In this document: positions 23,825 through 33,829 of the stretch, piece after piece | How positions within the stretch are numbered: position 1 is the stretch's first letter | Layout of the letters: every line of letters starts with the position of its first letter | From: Chelydra serpentina | Lineage: Eukaryota > Chordata > Testudines > Chelydridae | Direction of reading: 5' to 3' | Assembly: GCA_037349315.1 (NCBI GenBank) | Contig: JBAIAC010000030.1 | Span: 12,855,501 to 12,919,500 of the forward strand | Length of the DNA stretch: 64,000 nt | Made by a program: the position numbers and the translations under genes | The notes under the pieces: generated by a model | Told to the model about the DNA's origin: nothing | The model's input: only the letters and a program-made list of their open reading frames with translations | The model's database searches: none

Positions 23825-24385
23825 AACACGCTGCAAAGATCATTCGCCTAGCCCGCTTTGGCCAGGTCACCCCACTTTTCCCCCCTTTCTATTGTATCAA
23901 ACTTATCTTCACCAGCAAGGCCCTTCACACCCTATCCCATCATCTCTTGTTCACAACTGGGATGGTGACAACTGGCCCTGGTGGTGCTAGCCTCCATTGC
24001 CCAATTATTAATTTTTCAAATATAATTATAATTATAATAATTGTTCCTTGCACTTGGGAGGAGGTCCCTGTAAACATTCGTAAATGAATGCATTATCCTC
24101 CTTCAACACCTTTCATAAAACTCTCATTCTCCAGGATGTCTGCACCAATCTTAATGGTTAGGGTGTGCTGAGCCCACAGACTGTCACACTGACCTCTGTT
24201 ATCTCATTGTGGTCCCCCATCAGTCTGTCTGTATCTGTTCTCTCTTGTTTTATACTTGGATTGTAAGCTGCTTAGGGCAGGGACCATCTTTTTGTCATGT
24301 GTCTGTACAGTGCCTAGCACAATGAGGTTCTTGTCCATGGTTAGGGCGCCTAAGTGTTACCATAATGCAAATAAATAAATAACGG
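23825..24385 (+). mobile_element. L2-type LINE 3' portion with RT C-terminal relic
   Basis: The plus strand encodes AAKIIRLARFGQVTPLF and, after drift, a 'TSKALHTL' segment. These match the C-terminal end of L2-clade ORF2 ('AAKI..LARRFGHVTPLL...TFKALHGLAP'). The standard 3' untranslated region follows ('ttgtaagctgcttagggcag' at 24261-24280, 'tgtacagtgcctagcacaat' at 24304-24323), ending in a short AAATAAATAAAT tail. The frame is broken and 5'-truncated. Confidence 0.75.
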
Positions 24386-24389
24386 TAAT

Positions 24390-25175
24390 CATAAATATTG
24401 TTGGAAAGCAAAGCTCTGTTGGGGATAAGATTCTCAACAGTATAATTTGCTCTTATGAGCTTTAATAGAAGATCCCACAACAAATATCTTTCACTGTAAC
24501 ATTTGAATGTGCTCCCCAGAGAGATAAGATTGAACTATTTATGAATAACTGTTGAACAAGAATCTCCCAGAGTTCTGTTTCTAATACTGATCTTAACTGA
24601 ACTATAGAAAAAAACAACTGGGTCTAATAAATTAGCTTCCTAAATATGTATGAATGCATAACTTCAGGGGGATAATCACAATTTAATATACTTTGTAATG
24701 TGTCTTCTGTATCGGGATACCTTTTTTCTATAGCATATTTCACTACAGGACAATTTTAAATAAAACAAACATTTTTTTCTTCTTAAACAAGGGTACTTGT
24801 TATTACTGTACGCTGAGACAAGCAACCATAGCAGAAACTCTTGGTAGAAGTGTAAATCTTTCTCAATTACCATGGAGTAATCGTCTACTATGAAGTCAGC
24901 CCATGTGCATTGTTTAGAAAGCAGAATGTTTTCCTGGGCTTGGAGAAAGGAATTAAGTCCAATGAACTCTGCTTAGGGACAGGGCAGTTCTTCAGATTAA
25001 ACCACTGAACATCACTATGGAGGTTCACAATTATGAGCTTTATTATTTCTGCAATGTATGGTGTTAGCCACTGAGTAAACTCCCCAAATCCTGATCTCAC
25101 ATGTAAGTGATGCAGTATAAAACTAGAGATGGGTTCTTTGAGCGTAACCTTTCCTTCAGTTGGTCTAAAATCCTG
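24390..25175. other. Gene-less stretch
   Basis: AT-rich, nothing supported. Confidence 0.5.
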
Positions 25176-25177
25176 AT

Positions 25178-25345
25178 CAGTAGAGCTGGTCAATTTTTTT
25201 TTCTCAAAATTTCAATATTTAAAAAAAACCCCAAAGCACAGACAAAACAGAGGATATTTTTTAGAACACCCTTTTCGTTAACCAACTTCAGAGCTGTTTA
25301 AAATGTTGTTAATTTCAAAGTTCACAAAAGTTTTTGAAGTCCAAA
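25178..25345. repeat. AT-rich dispersed repeat, partial
   Basis: It begins 'agtagagctggtcaattttt', the same edge word as the copy at 31366 ('agagctgggcaaagttttgg'), and continues with TTTCAATATTT-type words. Confidence 0.45.
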
Positions 25346-26725
25346 TTTTGAGACTCTGTACCCCTAATTTCGCACTCCTTATTAAGGCAAAACACTTAGC
25401 TTCAAAGGGAGTTTTTGCCTTGATAGAGCATGAGTAGGGGCTGCAGAAGAGAGGCCTGTAATATAAAACAAACATATTCAGCAAAGCACGTGCTTCATAT
25501 TCTTAAAATATATGTAGGAAATTCATAGTGAGATGAAAAAGGATCAATAATAAAGGTCCAAGGCATTCTTTTGACAGTTCAAAATCCTGACTTTTAAACG
25601 TTTTCTTTTTGAAAATCTAAATGCAGATTCTTTTGACATTGTAGTCTAAGAACTGCAATGTTTGCATTTTACTTTTTAACTTTTCATGCCATTTGGACTT
25701 ATTTAGCAAAGTCTCTCCTGAGATGCAATACAATGTAAATAAAATCTACAGTTTGATACATAATAAATACAAATTGTATTCATTTATCCTTTGGAGTATA
25801 ATACTGAACCGTAACTAAATAAAATATGCTTGCATTTTTTTCTCTTTGTGAACTTTTGAAGCAGAGTTTTGATGAATAGATCATATAGGATTATTCAGTT
25901 ACAGTTTGCTTTTATATATTTCAGAAAGAAAATCATAAACATGACCTCATATGTTAATAAATCAATTATGGAATGTCATTTTACACATATGCTCAAAACA
26001 TGACCCCTTCCAAGTTCTCTTAAAGCAGTAAGCACTAAGTCAGAGTTCAGATTGAAGAAGCTCTAGTTTTAGAAACACTGGGTATAGACTTATCTAGTAG
26101 ATATGAAATAAGTGTGTTTTTCAGTTACAGTTTATATTGCTTGCAGTGGTTTATTAAATCCATCTCAACAGCACCACTTAAGTTACAGATGAACAATCAT
26201 TGCCATTACTAACCCCTGTTCTTAGCTTTAGAAGAAATCTATCTATAATCTTTTTAACCATTTTTGAGTCATGAAAAGGTAAAATAGAAGTAGAAGCCTG
26301 GATTTGATACAGATTCTTTTGCACTCTCAGAGGCAACTCAATGCTAAAACATTTTCATTTTATAAAACAAAATATTCCTGGTGATTCATTTGTAATGTGG
26401 ACTACAGTAATAACTTCTGGGGGGGGATTTTGACTAAGAAAAATATGTAGTGACCAATGTACTAAACTTAAAAAATGGTGTAAATTAAAATGCACAGCGC
26501 ATTTTTCTTTTTACTAAGTTTTAACAAGAGTTGTTCTTACAATATTAATTTAATATTTATTCGTCTGATAGAGATAAGAGCAGGTTAAAAAAATCTAATA
26601 TAAAGCAAAAACAACCACCCCATTTCCTCTGTTCTTTTCTATCTATGGTGCTTCCACAGTCCCCATGTATTTGATTGACTCACAATCTTTCAGTTCATCT
26701 GTAAGGAAGGAAAGTTCTAATAGCT
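25346..26725. other. Gene-less stretch
   Basis: AT-rich with very few open frames. No repeat or gene is recognised. Confidence 0.5.
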
Positions 26726-26729
26726 CCCA

Positions 26730-26870
26730 TTTTGCAGATAAGGAACCAATCCCTAAGGAGAGTAAGTGACTTGCCCAAGGTCACTTAGAAAGTTTGTAGC
26801 AGAGCAAGGAATCGAACCCAGATCTCATAAGTTCCAGGCTAGCATGCTAACCATTGAGCAATCCTTTCTG
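26730..26870 (-). mobile_element. MIR-type CORE-SINE relic
   Basis: 'cccattttgcagataaggaa', 'agtaagtgacttgcccaagg', 'tcacttagaaagtttgtagc' and 'aaggaatcgaacccagatct' match the reverse complement of MIR, including the tRNA-like B-box region (GGTTCGATTCC). This is the best preserved MIR in the window. Confidence 0.8.
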
Positions 26871-26874
26871 TATT

Positions 26875-27840
26875 AACTAAGCTGTCTAAACATAAACGTT
26901 TGTGGGAAACTTCATGAATAAACTTCTCCATTTTGGTTTGGGGCTATATTGCATTTCCCACAATATTGATCTCTGAGAAATTACAAGGCTGCAGCTATAT
27001 TTTTCATTGAATCGTGCACAAGAAGATACGTTCAGATGAAATTTCCTGCCTATAAACTTTTTTGTGTAGAAGTGAAAATGGAGTAAATGGCCATCCTTAA
27101 TATTTACTTATATGGGGTGATGCGAGAAACAAAGTTAGTAAATTTTATTTTGAACTTAGTTTTTTCTGTACACACACATTCTTTTTGAGAGAGGAGAGGA
27201 GGAAATCCAAGAGTAGTCTAGAAAGGAAAATTCAAATATAGCTGATGGTGAAGCGCAGGAGACAGATAACTAGATCTGAGCTACTGCAGCTGTTGCAATA
27301 GTTTAAAATTGAAGTATATTGAAAATTGTAAAAATTACAAGCTGTCACTTTAAATCCTGATCCTGCCTGCAGGCTAAGGTGTTTTATAGGAAAGGGTGTG
27401 ATCTGGACCTAGCAGTTAGTTTGCAAACAGCCAGTTTACAGTAAGGTGGTGTGAGTTGTGCTTTTTCTGCTTTAGGGAGCAGTCTGCTTTGTCTCTCTCT
27501 GTCTTTGGTTTTTGTGTTGTTAAGGTTTTGGATTTTAAGATATAAAGTAGTGTTACATTGAAACCTTTCAGAAACAGCATCCTATGTTTTATATTTAACT
27601 TCCCTGCATGCATGCTGTGAACACAGTGTGCAGAAAACTACTGACAAGGATGGGATTAAAAAAAAACTGAGAAGAAGAAAATAGAGAGATTAAAGGTAAA
27701 ATGGCTGCGTAGGACAATATGGACAGTTTTGAACTTAATTAAAAAGAGGAAGGTTTTGCTGTTTTTTATATATGTAACATATATTCAGAGACTTGAGCAG
27801 TATTTTTATGCAAATACTATAGGAAGATAATGATAAATAG
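26875..27840. other. Gene-less stretch
   Basis: AT-rich. No gene or repeat is supported upstream of the gag-like relic. Confidence 0.45.
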
Positions 27841-27844
27841 TGGA

Positions 27845-28110
27845 CTATTTTCCTAACATTGGTGGGGAAAAAACAACTTTCACAGTGCACAAAAACATAT
27901 GTTTTCCAAAAGAACCTGATATGCTTGAATACAAGGACATAATAGAGATTCTAAAGAAGCAGTATATGCCTACTACCAATGATTTTAACATCACGATGTA
28001 CGTTTCATCTAAGAAGCCAAATGGAAAGAGAAAGTATCTCGGAACTTGTGGCAGGCCTGAAAAAAAAAACTGTCTCTAAAGTGACTGCTATACCCAGATC
28101 ACTACTGGAC
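27845..28110 (+). pseudogene. Ty3/gypsy-like gag relic
   Basis: The plus frame at 27840-28079 encodes GGEKTTFTVHKNICFPKEPD then YKDIIEILKKQYMPT. After about codon 55 the match moves to another frame, with ESISELVAGLKK near 28030-28070. The order ('G...F....N...P..P....Y.DI...LK.HY.P......F....R..N.ESISE.VA.LKK') is that of the gag capsid region of Ty3/gypsy-type retrotransposons. There is at least one frameshift and no zinc knuckle, protease or RT nearby, so this is an isolated relic. The assignment is by eye. A chance match is unlikely but not excluded. I see no sign of a domesticated, selected frame. Confidence 0.55.
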
Positions 28111-28114
28111 GCTG

Positions 28115-28785
28115 CTAGGCCCACTTCCTTATACAGCTGCCTCGCCTGCAAACAGAACCAGGATTTAAGGTGATAGTTTATAATTTTTACAGTTTTTAGT
28201 ACATCCCACTAAGGTATAGGGAAGTAATTGCCGTATCTCAGATTTCAATGGGTTACAGTCATTGATTTTTAATTATTATTCATTTTATTGTGGTAGCCTA
28301 AGCTAAGAGTGGAGCTCTGTTGCCCTATGTACTGTTCAGTTCCAGAGGAAGAAATAATCTCTCCTCCTGATGAGCACTATAAAAGCAAATTACTACAGCA
28401 TCCTCCAGATACTACAACCAGCAATAGCAGTGCAAGATTACATAGAGAAGCATGCAATTAGCAGACTGGTAACACCTATCTAGTGTTCTAGGATTCCTCC
28501 CTACCAACCAAGGGTTATGAATGTGTGGGAAAGTCCATAAAAGCTATAAACAAGAATTATTTTTAATGTGTGTTAGATAATCAGGGAGAAGAACTAAAAC
28601 AGTAGGAAGTTCAAATCTAGCTAAATAAGTCAGTGAACCTGAATGGAGCACACATAGCTGTCAGCCATTAGAAAATGTTGTTCTGCTGTGAGCTACTAAA
28701 CTTCCCCCCGCCTGTGAACTTCCTTTATAAAACTGACCCTGTATCCTATCAATAATATTTGATTGAAGTATTTATACTTTGGTGA
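28115..28785. other. Gene-less stretch
   Basis: No supported feature. Confidence 0.45.
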
Positions 28786-28789
28786 TATA

Positions 28790-28850
28790 ATGGGCCTGAT
28801 GTCAATGGAGTTATGCCAATTTACACCAGATGAGAATCTGTCCCGATGCA
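28790..28850. repeat. Half copy of the 'gttatgccaatttacacc' palindromic repeat
   Basis: 'tgatgtcaatggagttatgc' and 'caatttacaccagatgagaa' form one arm of a dispersed palindromic family. The opposite arm appears at 33355-33395, 33655-33745, 45370-45450 and 59565-59625. Confidence 0.55.
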
Positions 28851-28914
28851 TTCAACTTATGGTCTGACACTGATGTGAGGTCCAGTCCACCTCCATGGCA
28901 AGCACCTCTTCCAA

Positions 28915-29181
28915 GGGTAGGTCTACACAGCAAAGAAACAACAACAACAATTAAAAAAACCAAACCCGCCTTTGTAGCAGTGAGTCTCAGAGCTTGTGAC
29001 AACTTGCTACGGGGGTAAAAATAGCAGTGTAGATGTTCGGGCTCAGACTGGAGCCCAGGCTCTAAGATATTTCCCTCCCTCCCTCCTACCCCTAAAAATC
29101 TACTATAGCTCCATAGCACCCAGGGTTTGAGATTTGCTGCCATTTGGGATGGGGGGCGGGGGGGGTAGTGCATACATATCC
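28915..29181. mobile_element. Harbinger-type MITE (compound)
   Basis: The left end GGGTAGGTCTACAC (28915-28928) and the inverted right end GTGCATACATATCC (29168-29181) are followed by TAA and preceded by CAA, consistent with a decayed TAA target duplication. The inner 'gcagtgtagatgttcgggct' (29024-29043) matches 22387-22406 exactly, tying it to the MITE at 22295-22563. The minus-strand 120-codon frame across it is not a gene. Confidence 0.7.
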
Positions 29182-29189
29182 TAAGCTCC

Positions 29190-30370
29190 TGAGCATCTTC
29201 ATCTCCCGTTGAAGTCAGATGGAAGCGGAGGGCTCAGGAAACTCAGTACTTTGCAGCATCTCTGTATCTAAGTATTTCTACAGACCCCATTGCCTCAATA
29301 TCAGGATGCCTATTGCTGCCATCAATACACCTGTAAGAAATAGAGTGCATTACTGCATATGTCCTACTGCATATGTCCTAGAGAACAGCATTGTTAAAGG
29401 ACACAGATGGGATACTCAATTTGGACGCTTTCCCATGCGAGTGAAAGGCATCACTTGGAGTATCCTCCTCATGCAATTCTAAAGGAAACTGATTAGATTT
29501 AGGCAGGCAAGTATCAGCTTGTGATTAGCATTTAGGTGAGGATGCAGTTATGTACTCTAGGAAATATTGGTGCGTGTGTGTTTTCTATTTACTATATTAT
29601 CTAACGTGTATTGCATTGGCTTGGTGTGGTCTTTTTGTTGGTGGTGGTGGTGGTGGTTTGTTTTTTGTTTTTATTCTGGGCGGAGAACTTTTAAATTTTT
29701 TAATGCCTCCAACCACAGAAACCAGTTTGACAATTTGTTCATGAGAGTCTTTAAGTCTCTGGCACAAAATATCCTCTGAATGATTTCAAGAATACCAGTG
29801 GCCATACCAGAGGCTGTTTTGGCTCTTGCTGCTTCTGATACCATTTGTGTTGATTTTTAACGCATCCCCTTCACATACCCTTTCAGCATTAACTCAAAGC
29901 TTAATTACCACTAATGGGTCAGACACTGGCTTAGTCACTTACCTAAAAAAGACAGAATTGTTGTAGAAAAGCTCAGAAACCCTTTCATCTACTGTTTGGG
30001 CTTGAAATGTAGAAGAAACATTCTGCCAAGAAGCAAAGGATGTTGAAACAGAATCATGCAGTGTGTTAATGCCATAGGGTATTGGAAGTAAGATGCCAGG
30101 GACTTCAAGCATAGATGGCATGATCTTTGCGATACAGCAAAGAAGATGGAATAACATCAGAGAACTGTACACACAATGCAAAAGGAACAGTATAATCATG
30201 TATCTTCCCTCCAAGCAAATCAGTGCTGGCAACGACAGTCTCTGCTCTAACCATTCATGTTATAGTTCAAGGTGTGAATACCTTGAGTGGCAGATCCCTC
30301 CAGCACTATGGAAATGGAAATTTGCAACACTACTTTACCTTGCACAGTGCTTCAAAACACATCTGACCTG
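29190..30370. other. Gene-less stretch with small tandem repeats
   Basis: It contains a 14-bp tandem duplication (29351-29378) and a (GGT)n tract (29637-29658). Frames around 29939-30488 have no domain. Confidence 0.5.
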
Positions 30371-30376
30371 GTTCTT

Positions 30377-30490
30377 GGTAGGGCTGGCCAGGAAACAAGA
30401 ATTCTGTTCAACAAAAAATGTTAAGGTTTTGGAATTTGGTTTCATTCCACATGAGAATGAAAATGAGACCTTTCACATTTTTAGGTGAAA
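30377..30490. repeat. AT-rich dispersed repeat, partial
   Basis: 'tagggctggccaggaaacaa' followed by 'acaaaaaatgttaaggtttt' and 'gaatgaaaatgagacctttc' fits the GAAATGTTTC family. It abuts the Penelope relic. Confidence 0.4.
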
Positions 30491-30499
30491 AAATGTGAG

Positions 30500-30885
30500 T
30501 GACGCATCCACCCTCAAAATAGCCAATTGACCTAATCACATCCGCCACGCCATTAGGGGCTCATTCACCTGCACATCTACCAATGTGATATATGCCATCA
30601 TGTGCCAGCAATGCCCCTCTGCCATGTACTGGACAGTCTCTATGCAAAAGAATAAACAGACACAAATCTGACATCAGGAATCATAACATTCAAAAACCAG
30701 TAGGAGAACATTTAAACCTCTCTAATCACTCAGTGACAGACTTAAAGGTAGCAATTTTGCAACAGAAAAACTTCAAAAACAGACTTCAACGAGAAGCTGT
30801 TGAACTTGAATTGATATGCAAACTAGATACCATCAACTCAGGGTTAAATAGGGACTGGGAATGCCTTGGCCATTACGTTAATTGA
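30500..30885 (+). pseudogene. Penelope-like retroelement, GIY-YIG endonuclease relic (lineage A)
   Basis: The first part (from about 30540) reads NHIRHAIRGSFTCTSTN then VIYAIMCQQCPSAMY in one frame. This holds the GIY-like strand, a C-x2-C pair and the start of the YIG strand. At about 30628 the frame shifts and continues TGQSLCKRINRHKSDIRNHN, then PVGEHLNLSNHSVTDLKVAI, ending with LICKLDTINSGLNRDWECLG and a stop at 30885. The conserved Arg (KRIN), Glu (VGEH) and Asn (GLN) of GIY-YIG nucleases are present, but the frameshift destroys the gene. In intact Penelope-like elements this domain follows the reverse transcriptase and nicks the target. No RT remains here; the copy is 5'-truncated at about 30500. 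Confidence 0.82.
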
Positions 30886-31190
30886 ATCTATTTCCCTTAA
30901 GTTAATTATCCTCACTCACACCTTTGTGTCAACTGTCCGCAATGGGCCATCTTGTTTATCACTTCAAAAGTTTTTTTTCCCCTGCTGTTATAGTTCCTCT
31001 TGATTAATTAGCCTCTTAAAGTTGGTATAGGCACTTCCACCTTATCATGTTTCTCTGACTGTATAAATATCTGTTCACTGTATGTTCCATTCCATGCGTC
31101 TGATGAAGTGGGTTCTAACCCATGAAAGCTTATGCTGAAATAAATTTGTTAGTTTCTAAGGTGCCACAAGTATTTCTTTCTTATTTTCTT
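30886..31190 (+). mobile_element. Penelope-like element 3' region, lineage A
   Basis: This is the untranslated 3' sequence directly downstream of the GIY-YIG relic. It ends in the hammerhead-like block (31100-31136), then 'aaataaatttgttag' and 'tttctaaggtgccacaag'. The last part, expected to end 'gactaacacggct' as in 5381-5395 and 50545-50557, is cut off at about 31190. It links the short dispersed repeats at 5281, 44167 and 50540 to a Penelope parent. Confidence 0.75.
31100..31136 (+). ncRNA. Hammerhead-ribozyme-like core (relic)
   Basis: CTGATGA (31100-31106), an extra A (31107), stem II GTGGGT-TCTA-ACCCAT (31108-31123), GAAA (31124-31127), and a possible stem III GC-TTAT-GC (31128-31135) followed by T. 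The order CTGANGA, stem II, GAAA, short stem III, UH is that of a hammerhead. Against activity: an inserted A before stem II, no clear stem I, and G in place of A/C/U at the cleavage position (31137). Hammerhead motifs are known from Penelope-like elements. Activity here is not shown. Confidence 0.45.
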
Positions 31191-31206
31191 TTCCCAATTG
31201 TGTTGG

Positions 31207-31330
31207 TCACTCACCTGGGATATGGGAGCACTCAGTTAAGGTCCCTGCTCTGTCTGATTCAGAATCTCGGTCTTACTCGTCCCCAGTAAGTGCCCTAACC
31301 TCTGGGCTATAAAGTCTCACAACAGCTCCT
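31207..31330. repeat. Fragment related to the fold-back repeat at 57445
   Basis: 'cacctgggatatgggagcac', 'ctgctctgtctgattcagaa' and 'ctaacctctgggctataaag' resemble 'tgcctgggatatgggagatc' and 'ctctaaccactgaactgggg' in the arm at 57835-57945. Non-coding. Confidence 0.5.
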
Positions 31331-31365
31331 GTTGCAACTGTTCCATTTTGTATAAATAGGTAAAC

Positions 31366-31764
31366 AGAGCTGGGCAAAGTTTTGGGGCGGAAGCTTTTTT
31401 CAGAAAAAAATGCAGATTCAGCAACACCAAAATGTTTCGCAAATTCAGGTCAGTTTTGCTGAACTGTTTCAGTTAAAAAAAAAAGTCTAAAAAAAATTGA
31501 AACATTGCCACTTTTGAAATGAAACCTTTCAATTTTTTGGTTTAAAATGACCAGATTTCAAAATTGCCTTCAACTGTATTTTTAAACATGGAGACAACAT
31601 TTAAAAATGGTCAAAAGTGTTTCGATTTTGTCAAAATGAAGCATTTTGTTCAATGAAAAACAATTGGGTTGTTTTACTTGTCAATTTGTTCAACCCCAGA
31701 TATGTTTTTCCCCCAGTTTTTTGAGATTGCCAGCAAACTGAAAAATCTATTTCTTACCCAGCTC
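31366..31764. mobile_element. AT-rich repeat with inverted ends (fullest copy)
   Basis: The left edge 'agagctgggcaaag' and right edge 'cttacccagctcc' are inverted with respect to each other, and the interior is built of 'ttttgctgaactgtttc', 'gaaacattgccac' and 'gaaatgaaacctttc' words. It has no coding capacity. Short inverted ends and many partial copies suggest a non-autonomous DNA transposon. No TSD was resolved. Confidence 0.5.
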
Positions 31765-31789
31765 CATAATTAAGTGTTTGTTGGATCAG

Positions 31790-31965
31790 AGAGAGTGAGA
31801 GCTACTGACTTCATAGCTGAGTGGTTAGGTTACTGATCGGGAATATGAGTTAGACAAACACGAGTCCCATACTGCTATATTCTGAACAGGTGCTTGAACG
31901 TGGCTAAACCATGACCTGGGCAAGCGCCCCTAACCACTGGGATACAGGCTGTGCTAGGGTCTTTT
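31790..31965. repeat. Fold-back repeat relative, partial
   Basis: 'tcatagctgagtggttaggt', 'tactgatcgggaatatgag' and 'ctaaccactgggatacaggc' share words with 57905-58060. Both ends contain 'ggttag'/'ctaacc', so it folds back on itself. Confidence 0.4.
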
Positions 31966-31974
31966 CTTCAGACC

Positions 31975-33350
31975 TGAGAAAAAAGTTTCATTGAAACTGA
32001 TACATTTCTATGAGAAGTTTTGGTTTCATAAAAACTTCCCAACCAGCTCTAGTTCTTAGACAGTTAGTGTGGATGCTCTAAGGTGGTTAAGAAATCAGGT
32101 TGTATAATTGAAACCATGTAGAGTTTAAACTGGTTTTGCTTTTATAAAGGTGTTCAGATCCATCCCTCAATAAAAAAATAAAGTAAATTCAGAGCATCTT
32201 CTGCTACTCTCGTCTCCTAATTAGCACTTCTTCCCTCACTTACACTGTTGTTAATCTCAGTCTGAGATATATACAGTTAGGGTCTCTAATTTTAGGGCAA
32301 AACTGCTAAGAACCCACTGAAGTGAAAAGTTAAGAATGTATTGTTTCATAAACTATACATTGAGAATGCCCCAAATGTACAGATTTGGCAGCATGGGAAT
32401 ATTTGCAGATGGGTCAGTAGCTACTAATCATCTCTTGTGGTCACTGGGAACATATCTCTGGAACCCTGGGGATTTGTGAAGGGCTAGTTTTTAATTCAAA
32501 GAAACCTATGTCAAGATTTTCAAAAGTAGGTGGGTAAATTTAATCTTCTGAGTGCATATTTAGACTCTAAAATGGGCTCATTTTCAAAAATGCTGAATAC
32601 TGAATAGGTCCTATCAAAGAGAGGCTGTGAGTGCTGAGCATTTTTGAAAGGCAGCCTACATATATAAGAGCTTAAATCAGGATCTAGAAGCCTAACGTTA
32701 GGCTTTTATTTTTGGAAATCGTGGGCCTAATTAAATGACAGATTTTAGTCCTAAAGAGAAGCCTACATTTTCCTAAAAAATAAACAGTGACAAATCAAAT
32801 ACTGGAAACTATGTATAATATGTGGAGTTCTGCGATACAGTGATCCACTCACTGTACTTTTAAGCACAGAGCAATACTTGAAGACTGAGAAGCAGTCACC
32901 ACTTCCACTTAGATGGTGAAACCAAACTCTAATAAGAGATTATCTAGCCAACGTAGCCTCAGATTTCAGCTTTCAATACAGTATAATACAGTCTAATTTA
33001 TAAAGTGCCTTATCATGCAAACATCCATAGGCACTGTAATTTAAAAGGGATTATACATAAGCCCCTCTAAAAGCAATATTAAAAAAAAACTTAATCTTGC
33101 AGGACTTGTGTAAACATTGAATGAAGGAACTTCCTGGAGCTTGAAGGGGTAACTAGTTCCAAACTGAAGAAAGACTAAGCCAAAATTTTAAAACTTGGGT
33201 GCCTAAAGATGGTTAGTTCTCATGCTGTCACTTTAGGCCACTGAATGTGTTATGCATCTCCAGGATGTTCTGTCCAAAGCCAAATCTGGCCTGTTATTTA
33301 CATCCCTATTTAGGCACATAAATAAGGGGTGTATTTCATAGCTTTGCAGG
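31975..33350. other. Gene-less stretch with weak repeat traces
   Basis: 31975-32053 is a short AT-rich-family piece ending 'ccaaccagctctag'. 32515-32660 has 'attttcaaaaatgctgaata' and 'gtgctgagcatttttgaaag' words of the 43010-43225 family. The rest shows nothing. Confidence 0.45.
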
Positions 33351-33354
33351 GCTC

Positions 33355-33750
33355 AATTCTCAACTGGTGTAAATCGGCATAGTTCCATTGTGTGTGGATC
33401 ACACACGCAGGGCCGGGCAACGGAATTCGGCTATCAGGAGACCATGGTAAGCCATAGACTTTTGGCTTCTGAAACTTTAATTAACAGCAGCGCCCTCCTT
33501 TCCCGTTCCAAGCAAAGCCCGTTGAGTTGGCCAGTTAGTGCTGCGCTTTGCGGGTTGAGCTAGAGTGTGCTCACTGAATGGGGAAGAATAATTGCCTTTA
33601 CTGAAGGAACTAGTATATGATCTGTGTTATGCAGGAAGTCAGACTAGATGCTCACATTCATTTCTCTGGTTTTAAAATTAGTAGGCCAGATCCTCAGTTG
33701 CTGTAAATTGGCATAGTTCCATTCAATGGAACTATGTAAATCGGCATATT
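33355..33750. repeat. Palindromic-repeat pieces around a mixed insert
   Basis: 'aactggtgtaaatcggcata' (33361-33380) and 'ttgctgtaaattggcatagt' (33698-33717) are two copies of the same arm. Between them lie a GC-richer segment of unknown origin starting CAGGGCCGGGCAACGG (33410) and a CR1-type 3' end (about 33600-33665, 'caggaagtcagactagatgc'). The area is a nest of insertions. Confidence 0.5.
33600..33670 (+). mobile_element. CR1 LINE 3' end, short
   Basis: 'ctgtgttatgcaggaagtca' and 'gactagatgctcacattcat' match the CR1 3' untranslated end seen at 11535-11575 and, inverted, at 13900-13935. Confidence 0.6.
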
Positions 33751-33829
33751 TCCTTTCAAAGCAAGGTGTGCTCGAAGGGGGGGAGGGAGGGTGTAAATTG
33801 GAGAGGATAGGTAATATAAACAGAGTAAA

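Noticed and set aside
30093..30488. 131-codon plus-strand frame with an antisense 97-codon frame
   Set aside because: No domain; it ends in the AT-rich repeat just before the Penelope relic.
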